Assembly: GCA_009928265.1 (NCBI GenBank) | Contig: RFPR01000058.1 | Span: 1-11,911, forward strand | Direction: 5' to 3' | Length of the DNA stretch: 11,911 nucleotides | Source of the DNA: Pseudomonadota bacterium | Lineage (GTDB): Bacteria > Verrucomicrobiota > Verrucomicrobiia > Chthoniobacterales > UBA6821 | In this document: in pieces, positions 1 to 6,395 of the stretch | How the letters are laid out: the number at the start of each line of letters is the position of its first letter | Position numbering within the stretch: the stretch's first letter is position 1 | Program-made: the position numbers and the translations under genes | The notes under the pieces: generated by a model | Told to the model about the DNA's origin: nothing | Databases searched by the model: none | Seen by the model: the letters and a program-made list of their open reading frames with translations, nothing else

Positions 1-950
1 GTGGCGCGGTCCTTCTCGGGGAGGTCGGCGGGATTCGGGATCGCCTCGTCGATGAAGATCGCCTGACCGGGGGTGATGCCCCAGGTGACGGTCGGGAGGA
101 TCTCCTCGGCCCTGAAGTTTACGATGTCGTCGTACACGGCGTCTTTGTCGGAGGCGACTGCCTTCCAGCGCGCGACGGCGGCATCCCACTCGGCTCCCTT
201 GGGTGAGTAGGGGCGTCCGCGAAGATACTCGAAGGTGGTCTCATCGGGATTCACGTAGCCGACGCGGGCGCCGCCCTCGATCGACATGTTGCAGACGGTC
301 ATGCGCTCTTCCTGACTAAAGGCGTCGAAAGTCGATCCACCGTATTCGTAGGCGTAGCCGATGCCACCGTTCACCCCGAGTTTGCGGATGATGTGCAGGA
401 TGACGTCCTTGGCATAGACGCCGGGGGAGAGCTTTCCGTCGACATTGATGCGGCGGACCTTGGGCTTGCCGATCGCCATGGTCTGGGTGGCCAGCACGTC
501 TCGGACCTGACTGGTGCCGATGCCGAAGGCGATGGCACCGAAAGCCCCGTGGGTCGAGGTGTGGGAGTCACCGCAGGCAATGGTGGTGCCGGGCTGGGTG
601 ATGCCCTGCTCGGGACCGACGATGTGGACGATGCCCTGCTTGCCGGTGGGCAGATCGAAGAAAGTCACGCCGGTCTCGGCGCAGTTCTTGCGCAACTCCT
701 TGACCATCGCGTCGGCGAGGGGATCGGAGAAGGGCTCCTGCGACTGGTCGGTCGGGACGATGTGATCGACCGTCGCAAAGGTGCGGTTCGGATAGAGAAC
801 CTTCAGCCCGAGGTCGCGCAGCATGCCGAAAGCCTGTGGGCTAGTCACCTCATGGATGAGATGGGTGCCAATCAGAAGCTGGGTCCGTCCGTCGGGGAGC
901 GTGCGAACGGTGTGTTCCTCCCAGACCTTATCAAGAAGCGTTTTGCCCAT
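1..950 (-). CDS. leuC: 3-isopropylmalate dehydratase large subunit (5' part, truncated by window edge)
   Basis: Catalyses, with LeuD, the isomerisation of 2-isopropylmalate to 3-isopropylmalate in cytoplasmic leucine biosynthesis. Reading the minus strand from the ATG at 950 gives an open frame of 316 codons with no stop before the window edge, about two thirds of the usual length of roughly 470 residues. It begins MGKTLLDKVWEEH and contains VDHIVPT (residues 61-67) and the aconitase-family signature ACGDSHTSTHGAFGAIAFG (125-143), with H130 and H134 in the conserved GDSH-x3-H arrangement. The cysteines that bind the 4Fe-4S cluster lie in the missing C-terminal third and cannot be checked. leuD would be expected downstream, outside the window. 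The gene is divergent from the isocitrate dehydrogenase gene, with 103 bases between them. The sequence before the ATG is purine-containing (GGGAAG) but is only a weak ribosome binding site. The family assignment is secure. Confidence 0.96.
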   Translation of the reverse strand, partial: MGKTLLDKVWEEHTVRTLPDGRTQLLIGTHLIHEVTSPQAFGMLRDLGLKVLYPNRTFATVDHIVPTDQSQEPFSDPLADAMVKELRKNCAETGVTFFDLPTGKQGIVHIVGPEQGITQPGTTIACGDSHTSTHGAFGAIAFGIGTSQVRDVLATQTMAIGKPKVRRINVDGKLSPGVYAKDVILHIIRKLGVNGGIGYAYEYGGSTFDAFSQEERMTVCNMSIEGGARVGYVNPDETTFEYLRGRPYSPKGAEWDAAVARWKAVASDKDAVYDDIVNFRAEEILPTVTWGITPGQAIFIDEAIPNPADLPEKDRA

Positions 951-984
951 AGTCTTCCCAATCTAGCGTGAAAGGGGTTGGGCG

Positions 985-1010
985 AAAAGTGGAAGTTGCG
1001 GCAACCTTTT
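985..1010. promoter_or_regulatory. Imperfect dyad in leuC/icd intergenic region, candidate operator
   Basis: The 103-base gap between the divergent leuC and icd starts contains nested inverted arms: AAAAG (985-989), a 5-base spacer, GTTGC (995-999), a single G, GCAAC (1001-1005) and CTTTT (1006-1010). A further GCAAC occurs at 1017-1021. This is visible symmetry only. It could be a binding site shared by the two divergent genes or a chance dyad. I see no convincing -35/-10 pair in the gap. Confidence 0.25.
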
Positions 1011-1053
1011 CACTCTGCAACTGCTCGCCGTTTCCCTTAGTCTAAACGCAATT

Positions 1054-3276
1054 ATGTCCAAGCCGACCATCCTCTACACCAAGACCGACGAGGCTCCCGC
1101 GCTCGCCACTTATTCCTTCCTGCCGATTGTCCAGGCTTTTACGAAGCACGCCGGAATCGCCGTGGAACTTCGGGATATCTCTCTAGCAGGCCGTATCATC
1201 GCGAATTTTCCCGAGTTCCTAGCCGAGGACCAGCGAATCGGCGATGCGCTGGCAGAGCTTGGCACACTGACCCTCAAGCCAGAGGCAAACATCATCAAAC
1301 TCCCCAACATCAGCGCCTCCATTCCGCAGCTGAAGGCCGCGATCGCCGAGCTCCAGTCCAAGGGCTACAAGCTCCCTGATTATCCCGACAATCCCAAGTC
1401 CGAGGCTGAGAAAGAGATCCGGGCTCGCTACGACAAGATCAAGGGAAGTGCCGTCAATCCCGTCCTCCGGGAGGGGAACTCCGATCGCCGCGCCCCCAAG
1501 GCGGTGAAGGACTACGCCCGCAAGCATCCCCACTCCATGGGTGCTTGGACCGCTGATTCCAAGACCAGTGTCGGCACCATGCGGAAGAACGACTTTTTCT
1601 CCAACGAGAAGTCGGTGACTGTCGCTGCGGCGACCGACGTGAAGATCGAGTTTGTCGGCCAAGATGGTGTTACCAAGGTTCTCAAGGAAAAGACCCCGCT
1701 CAAGGCTGGCGAGATCCTCGACAGCACAGTGATGAGCAAGAAGGCCCTCGTTGCATTTCTCGCCGAGCAGATCGCCAAGGCCAAGGAGGACGGAGTCCTG
1801 TTCTCCCTCCATATGAAGGCGACCATGATGAAGGTCTCCGATCCGATCATCTTCGGCCATGCCGTCGAGGTCTTTTTCAAAGACCTGATCACCAAGAATG
1901 CCGCCGTCATCAAGGAGCTGGGGGTCGATTTCAAGAACGGCTTTGGCGACCTTGTTGCCAAGATCCAGACCCTGCCTATCGATCAGAAGGCCGCGATAGA
2001 GGCCGACATCAAGGCTGCCCTCGCAAATGGACCTGCTGTCGCGATGGTCAACTCCGATAAGGGGATTACTAACCTCCACGTTCCAAGCGACGTAATCGTC
2101 GATGCCTCCATACCCGCTATGATCCGTGCGGGTGGAAAGATGTGGGATGCCGCCGGCAAGACCCAGGACACACTGGCCGTTATTCCCGACAGCTCCTACG
2201 CGGGCGTCTACCAGGCAGTCATTGATTTCTGCAAAAAGCACGGCGCGCTGGATCCTAAGACCATGGGATCGGTTCCGAATGTGGGACTCATGGCACAGGC
2301 CGCCGAGGAGTACGGCTCACACAACAAGACCTTCGAGATCCCGGGCAACGGCGTCGTCCGCGTGACGGATGCGTCGGGCAAGGTTCTCATGGAGAATGCT
2401 GTCGAGGAGGGTGACGTCTGGCGCGCCTGCCAGACCAAGGATGCCCCGATCCAGGATTGGGTGAAGCTCGCCGTGAATCGTGCCCGAGCCACGGGAGACG
2501 CCGCCGTCTTCTGGCTCGACGAGAAGCGCGCTCATGATGCCCAGATCATCGCCAAGGTGAAGACCTACCTTGCCGACCACGATACGGCCGGCCTCGACAT
2601 CCGGATCCTTTCTCCCGCCGAGGCTTGTACCTTCAGCCTCGAGCGTATCGTTCAGGGAAAGGACACCATCTCGGTCACCGGCAATGTCCTCCGCGATTAC
2701 CTCACCGACCTCTTCCCGATCCTCGAGGTCGGTACCAGCGCCAAGATGCTCTCCATCGTCCCTCTGATGAACGGCGGTGGACTCTTCGAAACCGGCGCCG
2801 GCGGCTCTGCGCCGAAGCACGTGCAGCAGTTCCTTGAGGAGAACTACCTCCGCTGGGATTCCCTCGGGGAGTTCTTCGCCCTTGCCCCATCCTTCGAGCA
2901 TGTCGCCGAGACCTTCGGCAATGACAAGGCCAAGGTGCTGGCCGAGACCCTCGATGCGGCGACCGGCAAATTCCTCGAGAACGACAAGTCTCCCGGACGT
3001 AAGCTCGGCACCATCGATAACCGTGGCAGCCATTTCTACATCGCCCTCTACTGGGCTCAGGCGCTCGCCGCCCAGACTCAGGATGCCGAACTGAATGCCC
3101 TCTTCACGCCGATAGCCACAGAACTCACAACCAACGAGGAGAAGATCGTTGCTGAACTCAATGCAGTCCAGGGCAAGTCCATCGATCTAGGCGGCTACTA
3201 CTTCCCCGACGATGCGAAGGCCAATGCAGCCCTCCGTCCTAGTGCCACCTTCAATGAGATCCTCGCTAAGATCTAA
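1054..3276 (+). CDS. icd: NADP-dependent isocitrate dehydrogenase, monomeric type
   Basis: Oxidatively decarboxylates isocitrate to 2-oxoglutarate with NADP in the TCA cycle (EC 1.1.1.42). The protein is 740 residues, the normal size of the monomeric family and about twice that of the dimeric enzyme. The active-site positions known from the Azotobacter monomeric enzyme all fall at the same numbers here: S132, N135, R145, K255, D350, Y420, then R547, D548 and D552 in RDYLTD (metal and isocitrate binding), and H589, R600 and R649 (NADP site). The enzyme should therefore be intact and active. No Shine-Dalgarno sequence is seen before the ATG at 1054, and the N-terminus MSKPTILYTKTDEAPALATYS fits the family. 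The stop codon overlaps the start of the next gene by one base (TAATG), suggesting translational coupling. The gene is sometimes named icd2 or idh. Confidence 0.97.
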   Translation: MSKPTILYTKTDEAPALATYSFLPIVQAFTKHAGIAVELRDISLAGRIIANFPEFLAEDQRIGDALAELGTLTLKPEANIIKLPNISASIPQLKAAIAELQSKGYKLPDYPDNPKSEAEKEIRARYDKIKGSAVNPVLREGNSDRRAPKAVKDYARKHPHSMGAWTADSKTSVGTMRKNDFFSNEKSVTVAAATDVKIEFVGQDGVTKVLKEKTPLKAGEILDSTVMSKKALVAFLAEQIAKAKEDGVLFSLHMKATMMKVSDPIIFGHAVEVFFKDLITKNAAVIKELGVDFKNGFGDLVAKIQTLPIDQKAAIEADIKAALANGPAVAMVNSDKGITNLHVPSDVIVDASIPAMIRAGGKMWDAAGKTQDTLAVIPDSSYAGVYQAVIDFCKKHGALDPKTMGSVPNVGLMAQAAEEYGSHNKTFEIPGNGVVRVTDASGKVLMENAVEEGDVWRACQTKDAPIQDWVKLAVNRARATGDAAVFWLDEKRAHDAQIIAKVKTYLADHDTAGLDIRILSPAEACTFSLERIVQGKDTISVTGNVLRDYLTDLFPILEVGTSAKMLSIVPLMNGGGLFETGAGGSAPKHVQQFLEENYLRWDSLGEFFALAPSFEHVAETFGNDKAKVLAETLDAATGKFLENDKSPGRKLGTIDNRGSHFYIALYWAQALAAQTQDAELNALFTPIATELTTNEEKIVAELNAVQGKSIDLGGYYFPDDAKANAALRPSATFNEILAKI

Positions 3277-3605
3277 TGAGTAACCTGGCCTGTCCCGAAT
3301 GCACCATGGACGAGGTGATTGCCCATTCCGACAGGGAGTGCGTCACCTGTGGATTCGAATGGCCCAAGGAGGCAGAGGCGGAGGTGCTTGACGTGGGTCG
3401 CGTCGTCAAGGATGCCCATGGCAATGTGCTCTCTGACGGCGACTGCGTTGTCCTGATCAAGGATCTAAAACTCGGCGGCACCCAGGTGCTCAAAGGGGGA
3501 TCGAAGTCGAAGCCGATCAAGCTCGTCGATGGCGACCATGAGATTTCCTGCAGGGTTGATGGAATTGCGGTCGGTCTCAAAGCCTGCTTCGTCAAGAAGG
3601 CGTGA
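3276..3605 (+). CDS. PhnA/YjdM family zinc-ribbon protein
   Basis: Small protein of 109 residues. The N-terminal zinc ribbon has four cysteines, C6-x2-C9 and C22-x2-C25. The C-terminal PhnA domain (about residues 40-109) has the family pattern of a VVKDAHGNVLSDGD stretch, a VLIKDLK strand, KPIKLVDGDHEI and a final FVKKA. It matches E. coli YjdM (formerly PhnA) along its whole length. Despite the old name, the family is not phosphonoacetate hydrolase and its cellular role is poorly defined; the protein is presumably cytoplasmic and zinc-binding. The ATG shares its A with the TAA of the upstream isocitrate dehydrogenase gene. The end overlaps the next gene by four bases (GTGA). Expression is therefore probably coupled to both neighbours. 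The family assignment is firm; the function is not known. Confidence 0.93.
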   Translation: MSNLACPECTMDEVIAHSDRECVTCGFEWPKEAEAEVLDVGRVVKDAHGNVLSDGDCVVLIKDLKLGGTQVLKGGSKSKPIKLVDGDHEISCRVDGIAVGLKACFVKKA

Positions 3606-3811
3606 CCTTCACGGCAGCCAATCTCTTCGGTCAGATCCTGTTCGGTGCGATTGGTTTGGCCGCATTCATCTACGGGAAGAAGCAATCTTCCTTTAAGGCG
3701 ATGCTGCTGGGGGTGGCCATCTCTGCCTATCCCTACTTTGTGGCGGAGACATGGTTGCTCTACACGATCGGCCTCGCGCTGACCGCCCTCCTGTTTGTCT
3801 GGAGGGACTGA
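3602..3811 (+). CDS. Small hydrophobic membrane protein, uncharacterised
   Basis: Protein of 69 residues, predicted by eye to be mostly membrane-embedded, with hydrophobic segments at about residues 6-24, 33-48 and 50-66 separated by a short basic turn (YGKKQSSFK). This gives two or three transmembrane helices and no soluble domain. Its start is the GTG of a GTGA overlap with the stop of the PhnA/YjdM gene. The first in-frame ATG (residue 33) would delete the first helix, so GTG is preferred. Similar short membrane proteins with a GKK turn and an AYPYF stretch occur in other Gram-negative bacteria, but I know of no assigned function. The coupled overlap and a sensible membrane topology argue that it is a real gene. 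Confidence 0.75.
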   Translation: MTFTAANLFGQILFGAIGLAAFIYGKKQSSFKAMLLGVAISAYPYFVAETWLLYTIGLALTALLFVWRD

Positions 3812-3819
3812 GTGGGCTA

Positions 3820-4590
3820 TTACTTGAAGAGTCCCTTCAGGAAGTTTCCGAGCTGCTGATTGCCGTTTTGCTGGAGTTGGATCAGGCCCTGTTTGGTGGC
3901 CGCCTTGATGCCTTCATCAATTGCAGCATTGATCAGAGGTGTAAGGATCTGCTCGGAGAGTTGGGAGGCGGAGAGCCCCTTGCCGTCAGATCCGAGATTC
4001 TGGAGTCGGATTTCGGGAAGGGTGAGTGCCTGATTGACGCTTTGGCCAAAGGCTCCGAGTACCACGTCGACCTTCGCCCCGGAGATCACGACGCTTTTTA
4101 CAAGGAACTTTTTCGACTCGGATTTTTCCGTTGCGGAGGTCGAGGACGGTGATTGGGAAGCTGCAGGGGTGGCGGGCTTTTCCTTCGATGCACTGTACGA
4201 CTTGATGTTGCGCATGATCTCCTGAAGGTTGGTTCCTCCAGGGGTGCCGATGAGCGCTAGTTGAGGATCCCGGATCACGATGGAATTCACGACAATCGGG
4301 TCCTTTAGAAGGGTTTCCTTGTCGACGCTCAAGGAGATGCTGCCTAACCGTAGCGCATAGGGGGCGCTGTATCCCTTGGGATTGCCCACCACGAAGCCGC
4401 TGAGTTTGCCGCTGCCGCTTAGAGGGGAGAGACTGGCCGAAGCGAGCGTCACATCGGTCCTGGTGATTGCGGGACCCACGGTCTCGACGGCCTTCTTCAC
4501 CAGCGTGTTGAGAGAGAGGTAGAGGTAGGCCACTCCCCCGACGAGGAGAAGCAGGATCAGAGCCACGGCACCGAGCAGGAATTTTTTCAT
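3820..4590 (-). CDS. AsmA-like membrane-anchored protein
   Basis: Protein of 256 residues from the ATG at 4590. It starts MKKFLLGAVALILLLLVGG, a single membrane anchor (about residues 4-24) with the rest predicted outside the cytoplasm. The following region (about 25-135) has the repeating beta-strand look of AsmA/DUF748-type domains: alternating hydrophobics, LSPLSGSGKLSGFVVGNPKGY, then SISLSVDKETLLKDPIVVNSIVIRDP and TNLQEI. A low-complexity Ser/Thr/Ala/Pro/Lys linker (about 136-165) precedes a second strand-rich part and a Gln/Asn-rich C-terminus. An upstream in-frame GTG at 4611 would add seven residues, but the Lys-Lys-hydrophobic signal makes 4590 more likely. AsmA relatives are linked to envelope and lipid transport; this protein's role is unknown. 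It converges on the preceding cluster with only 8 bases between stop codons and is divergent from the phosphatase gene. Confidence 0.8.
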   Translation of the reverse strand: MKKFLLGAVALILLLLVGGVAYLYLSLNTLVKKAVETVGPAITRTDVTLASASLSPLSGSGKLSGFVVGNPKGYSAPYALRLGSISLSVDKETLLKDPIVVNSIVIRDPQLALIGTPGGTNLQEIMRNIKSYSASKEKPATPAASQSPSSTSATEKSESKKFLVKSVVISGAKVDVVLGAFGQSVNQALTLPEIRLQNLGSDGKGLSASQLSEQILTPLINAAIDEGIKAATKQGLIQLQQNGNQQLGNFLKGLFK

Positions 4591-4712
4591 GGAGTGTGGG
4601 AGAAGATTCACCTTGTTCTAATGAAGAAGGGGTTCTGCGCCAGTCTAAAACACCTTAGTGAAGGAAGGATTCGGAAGAAGGATCCCTATTTTCATCCTGG
4701 AATGACACTGTT

Positions 4713-4716
4713 AGGA
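4713..4716 (+). promoter_or_regulatory. Shine-Dalgarno site of the phosphatase gene
   Basis: AGGA lies 7 bases before the ATG at 4724 and supports that start. It is the only clear canonical ribosome binding site among the complete genes of this window, which makes it the exception here. Confidence 0.5.
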
Positions 4717-4723
4717 TAAAGGT

Positions 4724-5689
4724 ATGAAGCAACTCCGGACTCGCCGGGAATTTGTCAGGACTCTCTTTGCGGCCACTGCCGGAACTGTGCTTGCTGGGCC
4801 TCTCCTTACGAGGGTGCTTGCATCGGGTTCTGCCTCAGCAGAGGGATCCCTGCCGTTCTTGATTTTTGGTGACTGGGGGAGAAGGGGACAACGCGATCAA
4901 CTCAATGTAGCCGCTCAGATGGGTGTGGCTGCTGCCGCGCTCAAGGTTCCTTTTGTGGTGTCGCTCGGGGACAACTTCTACGACTACGGGATTACTTCCA
5001 TGGATGATCCGCAGTGGAAGGAGTCGTTTGAGAATGTCTACACCGCACCTTCGCTACAGGTGCCATGGAATTCGATTCTCGGCAACCATGACTACTGTGG
5101 CAACTGCCAGGCGCAGATCGACTACTCGGCTCGGAGTGCACGCTGGCGGATGCCTTCCCGCTATTACTCACGCACAGAGAGCATTCCCGGCGGCAAAACC
5201 ATCCTAATGGTTTATACGGATACTTCGCCCTTCGTAACGTCTTATGCCAAGCGCGAGTTAATGGGGCCCAATGTTCGCTCGCAGGACACCGCTGCGCAAC
5301 TCGAGTGGATCGACCGGACGCTCAGCGAGTCGAAGGCTGACTGGAAGATCGTCCTGGGCCATCACCCCATTTATTCGGGAGGTGAACATGGGGATACGCC
5401 CGAGCTGATCGAGCGTCTCCTTCCGTTGCTGAAACGCCACGGTGTGAATGTCTATCTAAACGGCCACGACCATGATCTCCAGCATCAGGAGGCTGGGGGC
5501 ATCCATTTTTTCTGTGTGGGGGCGGGTTCCACTGTTCGACCGATCAAGTCGGACAAACTCTCCCTGTTTGCCAAATCAACTCCGGGATTCGCTGCGGTTT
5601 CAGTTGGCCCATCGGTAATGGATGTCAGGTTGACCTCGGCTTCCGGAGAGGTCCTTCATTCCGCCTCAATCCCGCGCCCCGGCGCCTGA
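4724..5689 (+). CDS. Tat-exported purple acid phosphatase, TRAP-type metallophosphoesterase
   Basis: Protein of 321 residues predicted to hydrolyse phosphomonoesters outside the cytoplasm. The N-terminus holds a twin-arginine signal, TRREFVR (residues 6-12), followed by a hydrophobic stretch ending near VLASGSASA (31-39). The mature part follows tartrate-resistant acid phosphatase motif by motif: GDWG (D50), SLGDNFYDYG (D83, Y86), GNHD (N121 metal ligand, H122 catalytic), GHHPIYS (H213) and NGHDHDLQH (H248, H250). This completes the seven ligands of the two-metal site, including the Tyr that gives purple acid phosphatases their iron charge-transfer colour. Length and order match mammalian TRAP rather than the larger plant enzymes. 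A CGNC motif (C125, C128) follows the GNHD loop and could form a disulfide. AGGA 7 bases before the ATG supports the start. Substrate is unknown; phosphate scavenging is a reasonable guess. Confidence 0.92.
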   Translation: MKQLRTRREFVRTLFAATAGTVLAGPLLTRVLASGSASAEGSLPFLIFGDWGRRGQRDQLNVAAQMGVAAAALKVPFVVSLGDNFYDYGITSMDDPQWKESFENVYTAPSLQVPWNSILGNHDYCGNCQAQIDYSARSARWRMPSRYYSRTESIPGGKTILMVYTDTSPFVTSYAKRELMGPNVRSQDTAAQLEWIDRTLSESKADWKIVLGHHPIYSGGEHGDTPELIERLLPLLKRHGVNVYLNGHDHDLQHQEAGGIHFFCVGAGSTVRPIKSDKLSLFAKSTPGFAAVSVGPSVMDVRLTSASGEVLHSASIPRPGA

Positions 5690-5701
5690 GTCACCGAGGA
5701 G

Positions 5702-5723
5702 TTCCTGCTTCTGATCGCAGGAA
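5702..5723. terminator. Hairpin between convergent phosphatase and nth genes, possible terminator
   Basis: Perfect 7-base arms TTCCTGC (5702-5708) and GCAGGAA (5717-5723) with an 8-base loop lie in the 40-base gap between two convergent stop codons. On the plus strand the hairpin is followed by a mixed sequence with only a loose T-rich stretch (TATTTCTT, 5731-5738). It is therefore not a textbook intrinsic terminator. The location is right for a terminator serving one or both strands. Confidence 0.4.
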
Positions 5724-5729
5724 AGCGGT

Positions 5730-6383
5730 CTATTTCTTAAGAAAGCGATCCGGTTTGTCGGCGCTCGGGCAGAGGGACCGCAGTTCGCAGGCTTCGCACT
5801 CAGGGTTCCTAGCTTTGCACCGGCGACGTCCGTGCCAGATCAGCCAGTGGGAGAAAAGCGTCCATTGTTCCGGTGGAATGAGCTTGATAAGATCCTGCTC
5901 CACTTTCACGGGATCGCTTTTGGTCGTAAGGCCGAGGCGCAGGGAAAGGCGTCCCACATGGGTGTCGACGACAACGCCCTCGTTGATGTCGAAGGCATTG
6001 CCAAGGACGACGTTGGCGGTCTTGCGTCCGGCTCCGGGAATTGCGGATAGTTCCTCCATGGAGGAGGGGACTTTGCCTTTGTGACGGTCGACAAGGGCAG
6101 CGCCCATGCCGCGTAGTGACTTGGCTTTATTACGATAGAATCCGGTGGAGCGGATGATTTCCTCGAGTTCCTCCTGGGGTATCCCGGCGTAGTCGGCAGC
6201 AGTTTTGCAGCGCTTGAACAGCACCTTCGTCACCATGTTCACTCGGACATCCGTGCACTGCGCGGAGAGGATTGTGGCGACGAGGAGTTCCAGCGGATTC
6301 TTGAAGTCGAGTTCGCAGTGGGCGTCCGGATAGATCCGGGGGAGTTCCTGCGAAAGCCGTTCGGCGCGTTCTTTTTTGGTCAT
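5730..6383 (-). CDS. nth: Endonuclease III (DNA glycosylase/AP lyase)
   Basis: Bifunctional base-excision-repair enzyme that removes oxidised pyrimidines and cleaves at the abasic site. At 217 residues it is close to the E. coli protein (211). The helix-hairpin-helix SAIPGAGRKTANVVL (113-127) contains the catalytic lysine K121. The catalytic aspartate is D140 in VVVDTHVGRLSLRLGL. The 4Fe-4S cluster motif C-x6-C-x2-C-x5-C is complete at C189, C196, C199 and C205. LSAQCTD (39-45) is the usual N-terminal motif. The gene begins 12 bases after the stop of the glycosyltransferase gene on the same strand, so the two are probably co-transcribed. There is no Shine-Dalgarno sequence in that gap, which is pyrimidine-rich on the coding strand (CCTTCC). 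Confidence 0.97.
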   Translation of the reverse strand: MTKKERAERLSQELPRIYPDAHCELDFKNPLELLVATILSAQCTDVRVNMVTKVLFKRCKTAADYAGIPQEELEEIIRSTGFYRNKAKSLRGMGAALVDRHKGKVPSSMEELSAIPGAGRKTANVVLGNAFDINEGVVVDTHVGRLSLRLGLTTKSDPVKVEQDLIKLIPPEQWTLFSHWLIWHGRRRCKARNPECEACELRSLCPSADKPDRFLKK

Positions 6384-6395
6384 GGGATGGAAGGA

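Noticed and set aside
393..971. Plus-strand open frame of 192 codons opposite leuC
   Set aside because: It is the shadow of leuC, whose family signature is clear on the minus strand. The translated sequence has no known features.
1219..2241. Long antisense open frame (340 codons) inside the isocitrate dehydrogenase gene, and a second (238 codons) at 2317-3033
   Set aside because: They lie wholly opposite a gene with an intact active site. Their products are Gly/Asp/Leu-rich with no recognisable motif, as expected from the reverse complement of GC-biased codons.
3825..3839. Hairpin TGAAG-AGTCC-CTTCA at the end of the AsmA-like gene as a terminator
   Set aside because: It lies inside codons for the C-terminus, has a weak 5-base stem and no T-run on either strand.
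4689..4717. Possible promoter TTTTCA (4689-4694) and TAGGAT (4712-4717), spacing 17, before the phosphatase gene
   Set aside because: Each element matches the consensus at only four of six bases, and transcription would start at about the ATG. The TAGGAT overlaps the AGGA that serves better as a ribosome binding site.
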